Shown: one piece after another, positions 1 to 8,681 of the stretch | Layout of the letters: the number at the start of each line of letters is the position of its first letter | How positions within the stretch are numbered: position 1 is the first letter of the stretch | NCBI GenBank assembly: GCA_949285145.1 | Contig: CASDXQ010000012.1 | Coordinates: 1 to 62,540 of the forward strand | Origin: an uncultured Spirochaetales bacterium | Lineage (GTDB): Bacteria > Spirochaetota > Spirochaetia > Sphaerochaetales > Sphaerochaetaceae | Reading direction: 5' to 3' | Length of the DNA stretch: 62,540 nt | Program-made: the position numbers and the translations under genes | The notes under the pieces: generated by a model | Databases searched by the model: none | Told to the model about the DNA's origin: nothing | What the model saw: only the letters and a program-made list of their open reading frames with translations

Positions 1-1746
1 ACAAACATATTCCGCAGAGGCATTGACGAATACATCCACCGTGACAATACAGATTATGCGATCCTCGTCACGGGAGACTGGGGATCGGGCAAAAGCTATT
101 ATCTGTGCAACACGATTGCCGATGAATACAACAGGAATGACGGGGATGATGACGTATTCTACTCTGTCCTGACTGCATCCGCTGCAGGACTTTCATCTTC
201 CGGCCAGTTTCTTTCCCTGCTTTTCGAAAAGATAAAAAGCAACCGCGTACTCTCGGTCCTCAGCAGGTCATCCAGTTTCTTCTCGACCCAGAAAGACGCC
301 AATATTTCGCTTGTGGCGTCAATTATCTCGTCGTTCACCAATATGTTCCAGTCCCGGAGGATAAGGAAGGAACTTGAAAAGACGAAGAAGAAAATAATCC
401 TCATCATTGATGACATAGAACGCTACAAGGGAGAACTTGACGAACTTTTCGCAGCTGTGCAGAACACATTCATCGAAAAACATACGCATGTAATCTATGT
501 GGCTTATGAAGATGATCTGCTTGAAAACGAATATTACCGCAAGTACAAGGAAAAATACATACGCTACACTCTGCATTTCGACATACTTGATGAAGATATG
601 ATCCGCCATGTGGCTGAAGGTGCGGACAATGACAGGGGAGCATTCTCCCTTCTGCTGAAAGAACAGGACAATGCATCGCTCATTGTCCTGTGGATGAAGA
701 AAACGGACATCATCAATCTCAGGACATTCATCATAGCAGTGAACTGCTACAACCATTTCGCGTCTGTCTGCCCCATTCTTGACAACAACCAGTCACTCTA
801 TCTGTTCTTCTCGGCGCTGACTCATGCCGCCTTCGTGAAATCAGGATCCGATGACGGGGATGAAGACGCATTCTCTTCCTTCAAGAAAGCATACAACCTC
901 AGAAGCGACAATCTCGGCTACCTGCCGCGCTTCTATGCATCCTACGGAGATTTCGAGAACATTAAATTCTCGCCTCTCATTCTTTCATACATAAAAAACG
1001 GCTACTGTGATCCCGATGATATCAGGGAGTACATAAGAAAAGACTACGGACTGCTGTCAGAAGAACTTGTTGCCCTCTCCCATCTCGGGCACTACTCACA
1101 GCAGAGCGAAAACCAGGTCAGAGTGGACACACATACTCTTATCAGCAGCATAAAGGAAAAGAAGCTCCCATACAGCGAGCTTGTGAATGCCGCGAAGGCC
1201 CTTTCCGGTGTCGAAGACGAGCTTCTTGATGAAAGCTACAGGGAAACAATCGTGAATGCGATTGAAGACAAGTCATACCCCGGAAGGGATGAATATTTCC
1301 GTGATGTCAAGCTTGAAAACGATACGGACAAAACTTCCTTTTCATACCATGTGTATGAACTGCTGAAAGCACAGAAGGAAGATCATGACAGGGAAAGCGA
1401 AAGGAAAGAGCTGCTGAAGCTGTTCTCCCTTGCCGCATCCGACGCGAATTACATCGTGCAGGATCCCCGGTTCAAAGGAAGCCGGCTGTTTGAAAGAATA
1501 TGCACTCATGATCTTGTCAGACAATTCAGGAATCTTGATGACAGAGGTCTCTACCGCGTCGCCGAAGTCAATATCAATGACATTGCATCCTCTCCTGATC
1601 CGCTTACGCCTTCCACCATTGATGCTCTTGGGAAAATAAGGGATGAACTCATCATGGAAACAGATGAAGGCGGACACATGAACAACAAGACAAACCGCTT
1701 CAGAAAAGCTCTTGCCTCACAGATTGACGATATCATAGCAAAATAA
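1..1746 (+). CDS. KAP-type P-loop NTPase, 5' end outside window
   Basis: The frame is open from the first base, so the gene starts upstream; a GTG at 313 is internal. About 581 residues are visible. A Walker A motif, GDWGSGKS, lies at fragment residues 25-32, and a hydrophobic Walker B strand ending in IIDDIER lies near residues 133-140. This spacing and the following helical C-terminal region fit the KAP/P-loop NTPase group, whose members are often membrane-linked and frequent in defence or mobile islands. No transmembrane segment is visible in this part. The gene ends about 80 bp before an IS110-family element, and a broken antitoxin gene follows the element, so the neighbourhood is accessory. 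A defence role is inference only. The NTPase call is secure; the KAP assignment is likely. Confidence 0.7.
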   Translation, partial: TNIFRRGIDEYIHRDNTDYAILVTGDWGSGKSYYLCNTIADEYNRNDGDDDVFYSVLTASAAGLSSSGQFLSLLFEKIKSNRVLSVLSRSSSFFSTQKDANISLVASIISSFTNMFQSRRIRKELEKTKKKIILIIDDIERYKGELDELFAAVQNTFIEKHTHVIYVAYEDDLLENEYYRKYKEKYIRYTLHFDILDEDMIRHVAEGADNDRGAFSLLLKEQDNASLIVLWMKKTDIINLRTFIIAVNCYNHFASVCPILDNNQSLYLFFSALTHAAFVKSGSDDGDEDAFSSFKKAYNLRSDNLGYLPRFYASYGDFENIKFSPLILSYIKNGYCDPDDIREYIRKDYGLLSEELVALSHLGHYSQQSENQVRVDTHTLISSIKEKKLPYSELVNAAKALSGVEDELLDESYRETIVNAIEDKSYPGRDEYFRDVKLENDTDKTSFSYHVYELLKAQKEDHDRESERKELLKLFSLAASDANYIVQDPRFKGSRLFERICTHDLVRQFRNLDDRGLYRVAEVNINDIASSPDPLTPSTIDALGKIRDELIMETDEGGHMNNKTNRFRKALASQIDDIIAK

Positions 1747-1829
1747 GCAGGAATGCCTTTTACAGATTCAGTCAATGATACTTGCAGAAAAATTTCATCT
1801 TTGAAAAAGAACTTTCATATATTTTCTAT

Positions 1830-1847
1830 GAAACAAGACAGAGGCGT
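1830..1847 (+). repeat. Subterminal inverted repeat, IS110 element, transposase 3' side
   Basis: This 18-bp sequence is the exact reverse complement of 3406-3423. It marks the end beyond the transposase stop codon. Confidence 0.85.
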
Positions 1848-1849
1848 TG

Positions 1850-1950
1850 AAGTCAGAAGAACATGAGGTTCCTATCCATCTGCAATGGATGGATTCTGAA
1901 TGCGTTGGGGGGGCCTCATCGTGGCATGAAAAAACTGCCCCCTTGATGTG
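1850..1950 (-). ncRNA. Possible structured RNA downstream of the IS110 transposase
   Basis: The 108 bp between the transposase stop and the inverted repeat holds an outer stem (ATGAGG 1863-1868 with CCTCAT 1914-1919) enclosing an inner hairpin (ATCCAT/ATGGAT around 1874-1890), plus G-run and C-run segments near 1907-1942. IS1111-type elements are reported to carry their guide RNA on this side of the transposase. The competing candidate is the upstream region 3222-3405. Confidence 0.35.
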
Positions 1951-1955
1951 CTTTC

Positions 1956-3209
1956 TTATTGTGCAACAGCCAACCCGCAATCTTCGACTGAGACGCTGTA
2001 TCCCAGATCTGCCAGCTTTCTCATGAGGGAACCAGCCTTCTTCTCCCTGTTGAACTGGTTGTAGTAATCGGCACCGAGATCACGGAACTTGACGCGATCA
2101 TGAAGAATATGCCAGATGGAGATTAGCATGGAGTGTGCAACTGCAACCTTCGCTCGGTTCTTGCCTCTGCGTATCGCAATCTTGCTGTACTGCGCGGCAT
2201 AAAACGTGTCCTTGCATCTTGATGCTGACTGGGCTGCCTGCACGAGCGTCGCCCGCAGCAGCTTGTTCCCTGGACGTGTCCTGCCGCTTCTCCTCTTGCC
2301 TGCACTCTCGTTGTTGCCGGGACATAGTCCCGCCCAGGAGCACAGATGCTGTGGCGACGGGAAACGGGACATGTCCGTACCAATCACCGCGATGATGTTT
2401 CTTGCTGCGACTTCCTTGATGCCTGGCATGGCCGTAAGGGCTTTAACGGCCGCCTGTTGTTCCTGCGAAAGCAGCCCTTCAACAATCCCGTCGAGCTCCT
2501 TTATCTTCGCGCTGAGCTCGTCGATATGGGCAATCACCATCCTCATCACCGCTGTCTGACCTGATGAGAGGATACCATTGCAGTCCTTCGCAATCTGCTC
2601 CGACGAGGCTTTCAGCTTCCTGGAAAGCGTCCCATCCTCGAACATCTCATCAATGTCATCCTTTGTGAACTTCTTCCCGGACAGCATCCCTTCCAGCAGC
2701 CTCCTCGAACTCATTCCCATGATGTCCGATACGGTACCGGAAAGTTTTATGTTTCCTCCTTCAAGCATCTTCTGCAACCGGTTCAGCTCATCCGCACGCG
2801 TCTTCACGAGTGAGAGCCTGTACTGCAGGAATTCCCTCATTTCACGCTGCTCTTTCGGAGGAATGTAGCTTGCCCTGATCAGACCATGCATCAGCAGATC
2901 CGCAATCCATGCAGCATCGCTTACATCCGTCTTCCTTCCCGGAACCGTCTTGATGTGCCGTGCATTCGCAACAATCACTTCCATCCCGCTAGCCTCAAGA
3001 ACATTGTAAAGGGGCTTCCAGTAGCTCGCGGTACTTTCCATTGCCACCGCCTCACATCCTTCTTCCATCAGCCAACCGCTCAAATCGAGAATGTCTTCTG
3101 TCGATGTACCGAACTGCTTCGTCTCATGCTTCCCTCCACGTCGAAGGCATGCAACCAGCATCTTCTTGTGTACGTCCACGCCGCAACAGATCCTATAAAT
3201 CGCTTCCAT
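1956..3209 (-). CDS. IS110-family transposase (DEDD recombinase)
   Basis: A 417-residue protein. The N-terminal RuvC-like domain starts with the family hallmark GVDVHKK and continues through an AMEST-type strand and a TDVSDA segment, which carry the DEDD acidic residues. The C-terminal Tnp_20-like part has MPGIKEVAA, LCSWAGLCPG and a GNKLLR segment typical of IS110 transposases, including the region with the catalytic serine. An upstream in-frame ATG at 3221 lacks a ribosome site, while GGAGG sits five bases before the ATG at 3209, so the latter start is used. The enzyme would cut and join DNA at IS ends and target, guided by an element-encoded RNA in studied relatives. The gene is full length, so the element may be active. 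Confidence 0.92.
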   Translation of the reverse strand: MEAIYRICCGVDVHKKMLVACLRRGGKHETKQFGTSTEDILDLSGWLMEEGCEAVAMESTASYWKPLYNVLEASGMEVIVANARHIKTVPGRKTDVSDAAWIADLLMHGLIRASYIPPKEQREMREFLQYRLSLVKTRADELNRLQKMLEGGNIKLSGTVSDIMGMSSRRLLEGMLSGKKFTKDDIDEMFEDGTLSRKLKASSEQIAKDCNGILSSGQTAVMRMVIAHIDELSAKIKELDGIVEGLLSQEQQAAVKALTAMPGIKEVAARNIIAVIGTDMSRFPSPQHLCSWAGLCPGNNESAGKRRSGRTRPGNKLLRATLVQAAQSASRCKDTFYAAQYSKIAIRRGKNRAKVAVAHSMLISIWHILHDRVKFRDLGADYYNQFNREKKAGSLMRKLADLGYSVSVEDCGLAVAQ

Positions 3210-3221
3210 CCGTACCTCCAT

Positions 3222-3405
3222 GAATGATCTCGTGGCGCAGAGAGTATTGAGTCACATTTTTCTATACGTCCTTGTCGCCATCGGGCTTTGGACACTGCGT
3301 GGTTCGCCAGTACTCTCCATGAGCAATTTGAGTGTCGGCTTCTTGGATGCCAAAAACACTTCGCTCTTTGCCACGGCATCCATAGTCTATCATGATAAGA
3401 CTCTG
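3222..3405 (-). ncRNA. Candidate IS110 bridge RNA region (upstream of transposase)
   Basis: This region between the transposase start and the inverted repeat has no coding support. It contains two separate foldable blocks: GGATGCC at 3345-3351 pairs with GGCATCC at 3375-3381 around a ~23-nt loop, and AGAGTATTG at 3240-3248 pairs, allowing one G-U, with CAGTACTCT at 3309-3317 around a large loop that has its own internal hairpin. Two internal loops is the layout known for IS110 bridge RNAs, whose loops pair with target and donor DNA. The assignment is by position and structure only. Confidence 0.45.
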
Positions 3406-3423
3406 ACGCCTCTGTCTTGTTTC
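3406..3423 (+). repeat. Subterminal inverted repeat, IS110 element, transposase 5' side
   Basis: This is the exact reverse complement of 1830-1847 and marks the end upstream of the transposase start. Confidence 0.85.
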
Positions 3424-3548
3424 GTTCATCGTGGTGCCTTTAGTGGCGTGAACATTTGAAAAAACAAAAATACGCATACGTATTCCGCCGGTACGTTCAA
3501 TTAGAATTCCGTCTCCCCAAAAGATTTTAGCAACAGAGTTGATTATCT

Positions 3549-3737
3549 TCATTTTTGACGCATAACCTTATCATTAGTTGTATATGGAAAAGTACAGACG
3601 GGCTTTTTTACGGGCTTCCTGTTTCTGAAATGCCCCCTGGAGAAATCAGTTATCTCCGGTATATCAGACAAATCAATCTGATTGTCCGCAATTGCATTCA
3701 TCTCGCTTTCACGAATAAATTTCTCTGAGCCTTCCAT
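3549..3737 (-). pseudogene. BrnA/CopG-type antitoxin remnant
   Basis: The 62 residues contain the block SDIPEITDFSRGHFRNRKPV, very characteristic of BrnA/CopG-like antitoxins that pair with RelE-type toxins. After KKPV the family normally continues into a ribbon-helix-helix C-terminus, but here the sequence diverges and stops within 15 residues, so the DNA-binding part is missing. An overlapping frame (from 3552 down to about 3430) continues as an unrecognised sequence that runs into the IS110 inverted repeat. No toxin gene is visible beside it. The start at 3737 follows a GAGAGGAAAG sequence. The likely history is loss of the 3' part during rearrangement near the IS insertion. The product probably does not bind DNA. 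Confidence 0.55.
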
Positions 3738-3967
3738 AATATTCTTTCCTCTCAAGTAATGTCACACATCTTGCAGATAGGGTCCTTTCCGTGTAACAGG
3801 GAACCACCGCAGAAAGAAGCCCTGTTATCTTTTCCACAGATCATCATATTGAATATCGGCTTAAGTACACTGTCCTAATATTATTATACGCCAAAGTAGC
3901 ACAATACAAAAAGTTTTTACGGACAAAATACTGTACATAAAATACTTTCGAACCCGTTTATATAGAC

Positions 3968-3993
3968 AAAGCCCGCTGTTTCCAGCGGACTTT
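3968..3993 (-). terminator. Terminator after the hydrogenase operon
   Basis: In the minus-strand transcript AAAGUCCGCU pairs with AGCGGGCUUU (one G-U pair) around a short loop, about 30 bases after the last stop codon. The following U-tract is weak. Confidence 0.6.
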
Positions 3994-4023
3994 GGATTGA
4001 AACAGTACTGATCTGTCCTGATC

Positions 4024-5428
4024 TCAGAGAGGAGATTTCACTGCCTTTACGGGGCTTGCTGCCTTACCGCCTCTGAGCTTCATTGCAACTGCAGGCTTTA
4101 CGATGGTTCCGGGACCGTCGATACAGCCGCCTTCGCAGCACATCACTTCGATAAGGTCAACTTCAGGAGCCCTCTTCTCCCAGCTCTTCATCAGGCGGAA
4201 AGTCTTCTTGTCCACACCGTTGATCGGCTGAACGCGGATGGAGGACTTGTCCTCAATGCGGGAGAGAACACAATTGGCAACACCGCTGGTGAGTGCGAAT
4301 TCCCTGCAGTACTCGAATGAAGAAGTATCTCCGAGATCCGCACTTTCCTCTTCTCTTACATCGATTCCCTTTGCCATGAAAATAGCGGCAAGCTCAGAGA
4401 AGCTTATGACACCGTCCACTCCGCCGCGGCGTGCAGCCTCGACTCTCTTTGCAAGACACGGTCCGATAAAGACAGTCTTGTAGTCAGGATCAGCTTCCTT
4501 GCACATCTTCGCTGTATAGATCATCGGACTGAATGCAGATGAATAGCGATCCTTGAGGAATGTGAGATGCTTGTCAACAAGTTCCATATATGCAGAACAG
4601 CAGCTTGTCGTCATATACCCTTCGCCTGCTGCCTTGCGGCGCTGCAGCTCATCGGCTTCATGCTCTGTCGTCACGGCGGCACCTTCGGCAACTTCCACAA
4701 CTTTCGCAAAACCGATCTTCAGCAGGGATTCCTTGATCTGTGCAAGAGTGCCGGGGAACTGACCTTCGATTGCCGGTGCGATCATTGCAGTCACCTTCTC
4801 TCCGCTCTGCAGCATCTTGAGCACGGGGAAAAGACCGCTTCTCTCGGCAATTGCGCCGAACGGACAGGAGCGGCTTGTCGTTCTTCTTCACAGCTCCGAC
4901 AGGGCAGGCTTCCTCACATGGAACGGGAATATGCACGACTGCATGGAAAGGACATACATCCATACACTTGCCGCAGCGGATACATCTCTCTTCATTGATA
5001 TGAGCCTGGCCGTTGATGAACACAATGGCATCCTTGGGGCAGTTAGCCATGCATGGGCGTGCGAAACAGCCGCGGCATGCATCGCTGATACGGTACTGGT
5101 CAGGCGGACAGCCATAGCATCCTGTGGAGATTGTGGTGAGAAGAGGAAGCACCGGCGGATTCTCTGCCATGATCTCTCTGGCGTATTCGCTCAGCGGCTT
5201 CATTTCATCATCATAGCGTTCAATATCGATACCGAGAAGAGCCATGATGCGGTAGCGCACGATTGCCCTTTCCTTGTAGATACAGCACCTGTTCGGTGTC
5301 CTGTCCTTCGGAATAATCGTGTACGGCAGCTTATCAAGCTCGTCAAGCTTTCCCTCGAAGAAAAGCTTCAGGACTTCAGTATCGATACGACGTTTCATCG
5401 CAGTATACTGGTTGTTGAGTTCAAGCAT
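4024..5428 (-). pseudogene. Group-B monomeric [FeFe] hydrogenase, reading frame broken
   Basis: Two frames together make one group-B type [FeFe] hydrogenase. The first (5428 down to about 4870) has the family N-terminus, a CRGC-x3-PC-x3-CP cysteine set and a ferredoxin-type CIRCGKCMDVCP cluster, then CEEACPVGAV. The second (from about 4870 to 4024) resumes as CPFGAIAERSG and carries the H-cluster motifs TSCCSAY, FIGPCLAKR and EVMCCEGGC. The family normally has about 20 residues with three more cluster cysteines (CxxCGxC) between those parts. Here they are absent and the frame shifts at about 4868-4880, which indicates a short deletion, a real mutation or an assembly error. If real, the enzyme is truncated before its catalytic domain. 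The start overlaps the upstream [2Fe-2S] gene by 8 bp. In intact relatives this enzyme couples ferredoxin to proton reduction or H2 oxidation in the cytoplasm. Confidence 0.8.
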
Positions 5429-5684
5429 TTTTCTTTACGGCCTCCGTGAGAAGTCTTGCAAATTCTTCCTGTGTCACTTTTCCATGGATCTCGTTGTTGA
5501 TCATGACATATGGAGCTCCTTCCCCGCCCGCTTTGCAGGTCTCGAGACAAGAGCATCCTTCAATCTCACATTCAGCGATAACTGCCGGATCAACGAAATC
5601 ATTATACAGGAGCAGGTCAGAACCTCCCTGAACGAAACATGCGGTTCCGACACAAATCTTAACCTGAACTTTTTCCTTCTTCAT
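5421..5684 (-). CDS. Thioredoxin-like [2Fe-2S] ferredoxin (NuoE/HydC type)
   Basis: An 87-residue protein with the thioredoxin-like [2Fe-2S] fold. The ligand cysteines are in CVGTACFVQGG near the N-terminus and EGCSCLETCKAGG in the middle. Such proteins pass electrons between NADH or ferredoxin modules and hydrogenases. GGAGG six bases before the ATG supports the start. It lies between the phosphatase gene and the broken group-B hydrogenase gene, overlapping the latter by 8 bp, so it is probably that hydrogenase's electron carrier. It is similar in size and fold to the gene at 8682-8930, and the operon therefore has two such carriers, one before each hydrogenase gene. Confidence 0.85.
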   Translation of the reverse strand: MKKEKVQVKICVGTACFVQGGSDLLLYNDFVDPAVIAECEIEGCSCLETCKAGGEGAPYVMINNEIHGKVTQEEFARLLTEAVKKNA

Positions 5685-5694
5685 AACTATCCTC

Positions 5695-6891
5695 CTACAG
5701 ATATTCTTGTGAAGTTTCCTTTAGATAAATATTTTCCAGGGCAGCCCTCAGACGGCCCACAATGGTTCTTCTTATACCGATCTCAACAGGTATGTTCGGA
5801 TCCTGATGAGCCTCGTTGATCTTCGTTCCGACAATGAAGTGTATCTGGTCACTGTCAAGCAGGATCTCGACAAACTTCTTGACCGGAGTGTTGGGAAGCG
5901 AGGATGGCGATATCTTCTTCTCCAGCACATTCGCGACCTGAGAGAGCGTCAGCATGCCTTCAGTCACAAGATCAATACCGTCCATCTTGCTGGCAGGCGG
6001 AACATCCGGTGACCAGCAGCTCAGATCCACCGATATCTTGGCATTGAAAAGCCGGGAGACAATAAGCGCAGTCGTACCGCCGGAAACAATCTTGCGTCCG
6101 TCAAAGGCTTTTATCTTCTCTCCGAGAAGAGCATCCGATTCCTTTGAGAACGGAGGGCCTGTCACGATCACGGTCTTTCTCGGTCTTCTGATATAAACAA
6201 CAACTGCCGTTATGTCATCTTTGGATGAAAGCCCGTCCAGGCTGTTCGCCTTCTGCACTATTGCGGCGGAAAGCTCTCTTGATGATATATCAGGCTCCTT
6301 GGCGATGAGATCCTTCACGAAAACCTCGACGCCGCTGTTTCTCCATCCCAGGGGAAGGCTCTTGCCAAGACCTGCCTGGGCAACGCCGTCAGAAAACATT
6401 ATGAGACGCTCGCCTATCTCCATATCAAACGTGGAGTACTGGATTATCTCCTTTTTGAAGGCATTCTTGCGCTGCAGCTCGTTCTTTTCTCTCTGCCATG
6501 AAATCTTCTCAGTCCCGCTGAAACGCAGGGAAAGGGGATTATCATATTCCACAAGCCGTACTGAAATGTTTTCCATATTCTCCTTGTAGTGGATATCGGC
6601 AATGGTGAATGTGGAATAACTTATCTTCCTTTCCTTGCACACAGGAAGGGTATTCATTATTATCTCAGCCGAATGCGAAAGCGAGATCGGAGAGAATGAA
6701 AGCTTATGCGCCATGTGAGCTGTAAGGGAGGCGAGAACATTCGCCTTCACTCCGGAGCCGAGTCCGTCCGAGAGAGTGCACACGATCTGGTTGCTCTCCG
6801 GATTCCTTGACAGGAGAAACACATCGCCGCCTATTCTCTGGCCGTGCTTGTAAATCTGGGCATAATCCACATCAATGAATATATTGTTCAC
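5695..6891 (-). CDS. SpoIIE/PP2C-family serine phosphatase linked to sensory hydrogenase
   Basis: A 398-residue soluble protein. Residues about 1-235 form a PP2C/SpoIIE-type phosphatase domain with metal-binding acidic residues in GGD (21-23), LSDGLGSG (D42), FSDGV (D168) and SSKDD (225-226). Residues 240-398 form an extra C-terminal domain that I do not recognise by name. It contains SGGTTALIVSRL, and phosphatases encoded beside group-C [FeFe] hydrogenases commonly carry such an extension. The start overlaps the end of the hydrogenase gene by four bases, so the two are translationally coupled. Known relatives are proposed to act as the output of the hydrogenase sensor by dephosphorylating a target, perhaps an anti-sigma-factor antagonist. 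No target is encoded nearby. Confidence 0.85.
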   Translation of the reverse strand: MNNIFIDVDYAQIYKHGQRIGGDVFLLSRNPESNQIVCTLSDGLGSGVKANVLASLTAHMAHKLSFSPISLSHSAEIIMNTLPVCKERKISYSTFTIADIHYKENMENISVRLVEYDNPLSLRFSGTEKISWQREKNELQRKNAFKKEIIQYSTFDMEIGERLIMFSDGVAQAGLGKSLPLGWRNSGVEVFVKDLIAKEPDISSRELSAAIVQKANSLDGLSSKDDITAVVVYIRRPRKTVIVTGPPFSKESDALLGEKIKAFDGRKIVSGGTTALIVSRLFNAKISVDLSCWSPDVPPASKMDGIDLVTEGMLTLSQVANVLEKKISPSSLPNTPVKKFVEILLDSDQIHFIVGTKINEAHQDPNIPVEIGIRRTIVGRLRAALENIYLKETSQEYL

Positions 6892-8678
6892 GATAGCTGA
6901 TCCTCATCAAGAGTGAAGCCGTCACCCAGGCTGTCTTCATCATGCACGGAGAAGGCATCAATCAGACTGTTCAGCATGATTTCCGTCTCAGCGGCATTCT
7001 CGCCGAGCAGGGATGCAATCTGCTGTACGGTCGCAAGTGATTTCTCGATGACATCTTCTGCCTTTTTAACTACAGTTTCCCTCCTGACTGTCGGACTTGT
7101 GATATCTTCAAACATCGCACCGAGCAGGCGTCCCGCTTCGACCAGGAAGAATGTCACGCGCAGGAACTTATCTTTATAATGGAGACGGTACTGATTCCTC
7201 TTAGGTGCATAGAACTCATCCTCAAACTTCTGGTAGAAAGGCACAAACCTCTCAAGAGGAAGACCGCTGACAAGAGAAAGCATGCTGTCATCAAGCATTG
7301 CTTCATCCATATCGCCGAAAATCCTCAGGAAGTTGATATTGCAGTCGGCTATGCTGAGATCCTTGTTCACAATGACAACAGCGTTCGGAATTGTACGCAG
7401 CAGGACATCCACCTTGCTCTGCGCCTCTTTCCTCATCTTCGTCACGCACATCTCTGCCTCCGCCATACCGGAAAGATACGCTACCGCCATTTCCCTGCAG
7501 GTGTTATAGCCGCAGCCTCCGCAGTTGAGTTCATCCGCCTTGCTTGTCTTTCCAAGTTCCAGCATTGCCCGGGCAATCTCTTCTTCAGCAAATGTCTTAT
7601 GGAAGGTTACAGGCTCATCAGCCTTCATCGTCTTCACAATACCGTATCCTTTGTCCAGAACTTCCCTTGCAAATGCCTCATCAACTTTGAAAAGAGACTC
7701 TCCGCTCTTGAGACGCCTCTGCGTGAATTTCATGACTGCGCTCTTGCGTTCTGCAAGAGATACGCTCTTATTTCCGACCGGGCCGTTTATGCATCCGCCA
7801 TCGCAGCTCAGAAGCTCAAGGAACGGCATGTCTGAAGAAAGCTTTCCGAATACAGCCTGAATCTCACCCATGCCCGAAAGGGATACTGCCTCCTCATCAA
7901 AAGTGTTCTTCCCCCAGACCTCGCTGGTTGCGATCTGTCCGTTTTCAACAGGATAGAACGCGCTCATCCCCGCTTTGGCCGGTATGAACGGCATTGCATC
8001 TTTCTCATCCACACTCTCGAGTGTGAAATGCTCGTCCTCAATCCAGGATGAGAATTCATCCCAGGTCAGAGCGACATCCGGATAACCGGGGGCCATATCA
8101 GCCTCATTCTTCTTAGCAGCACACGGTCCGATGAAAATGATTCCGATATCATCGCCGTAAAGCCTCCGCAGGTATGCACAGTGTGTCTGCAGAGGAGATG
8201 GAACCTTTGCAAGATACTCAGCATCTTCCGGATGATACTTTTTCACCATCTCCACGACAGATGGACAGGCCGTTGAAACCCAGGGGCAGTGACCATCATG
8301 CTCTTTTGCGTAAATATCGATTGCGGCACTGACAAACGCGGCACCGATCGCAGTTTCGCTGACACCATAGAAACCAAGCTTTCCAAGAGCTGCAAGAACT
8401 TTGTCTTCCCTGCCCTGGAATTCTCCCGCAAAGGAAGGGGCAAGAGAACATATGACCCTTTCTTTTGTGTTCATAAGGACTTTCGCCCGCGCCAGATCAC
8501 TCCTGATTTTCTTCGCATTATTTGGACAGACACTGACACAACGTCCGCAGAAAATACATCTTTCCTTTATGATGACTGCACTGCCGTCTTTTATCTGGAT
8601 AGCTTTCACAGGACAGGTTCTGACGCACTTGTAGCAGTCACGGCAATTCGTGGTTTCGGTGTATACAGGGTACAGCAT
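6888..8678 (-). CDS. hydS: Sensory [FeFe] hydrogenase, group C (HydS-like), with PAS domain
   Basis: A 596-residue protein. It has two [4Fe-4S] ferredoxin sets (C12-C22 and C41-C51), an H-cluster domain with L1 STACPS (135-140), L2 IGPCAAKK (183-190) and L3 SCDGGC (291-296), then an Fe-S domain with C386, C389, C394 and C411, and a PAS domain from about 423 to 540. The cysteine that shuttles protons in catalytic hydrogenases is alanine here (A137), as in other HydS proteins, so a low-activity sensor is likely. There is no kinase domain; the output is probably the co-encoded SpoIIE-like phosphatase at 5695-6891. GGAGGAA precedes the start. The gene lies three bases after the small [2Fe-2S] gene. 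Relatives in fermenters are thought to sense H2 or redox state and adjust hydrogenase expression. Confidence 0.9.
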   Translation of the reverse strand: MLYPVYTETTNCRDCYKCVRTCPVKAIQIKDGSAVIIKERCIFCGRCVSVCPNNAKKIRSDLARAKVLMNTKERVICSLAPSFAGEFQGREDKVLAALGKLGFYGVSETAIGAAFVSAAIDIYAKEHDGHCPWVSTACPSVVEMVKKYHPEDAEYLAKVPSPLQTHCAYLRRLYGDDIGIIFIGPCAAKKNEADMAPGYPDVALTWDEFSSWIEDEHFTLESVDEKDAMPFIPAKAGMSAFYPVENGQIATSEVWGKNTFDEEAVSLSGMGEIQAVFGKLSSDMPFLELLSCDGGCINGPVGNKSVSLAERKSAVMKFTQRRLKSGESLFKVDEAFAREVLDKGYGIVKTMKADEPVTFHKTFAEEEIARAMLELGKTSKADELNCGGCGYNTCREMAVAYLSGMAEAEMCVTKMRKEAQSKVDVLLRTIPNAVVIVNKDLSIADCNINFLRIFGDMDEAMLDDSMLSLVSGLPLERFVPFYQKFEDEFYAPKRNQYRLHYKDKFLRVTFFLVEAGRLLGAMFEDITSPTVRRETVVKKAEDVIEKSLATVQQIASLLGENAAETEIMLNSLIDAFSVHDEDSLGDGFTLDEDQLS

Positions 8679-8681
8679 TCC

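Larger units (their letters stand above)
1830..3423 (-). mobile_element. IS110-family insertion sequence (IS1111-like inverted repeats)
   Basis: The element contains one DEDD transposase gene on the minus strand. It is bounded by a perfect 18-bp inverted repeat, GAAACAAGACAGAGGCGT at 1830-1847 and its complement at 3406-3423. Inverted repeats close to but not at the ends are typical of the IS1111 branch of IS110, so the real tips lie a few bases outside these limits. Non-coding DNA is present on both sides of the transposase: about 108 bp downstream (1848-1955) and about 195 bp upstream (3210-3405). Both can fold, as expected where IS110 elements encode their guide (bridge/seek) RNA. The exact ends and target site cannot be set without an empty-site comparison. 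Confidence 0.85.

Noticed and set aside
4024-5428. Programmed frameshift in the hydrogenase gene.
   Set aside because: No slippery heptamer or pseudoknot is seen, and about 20 conserved residues are missing, which a frameshift alone cannot explain.
4817-5449. A 210-codon plus-strand open frame opposite the group-B hydrogenase gene.
   Set aside because: It is the antisense shadow of a clear hydrogenase sequence and has no motifs or ribosome site.
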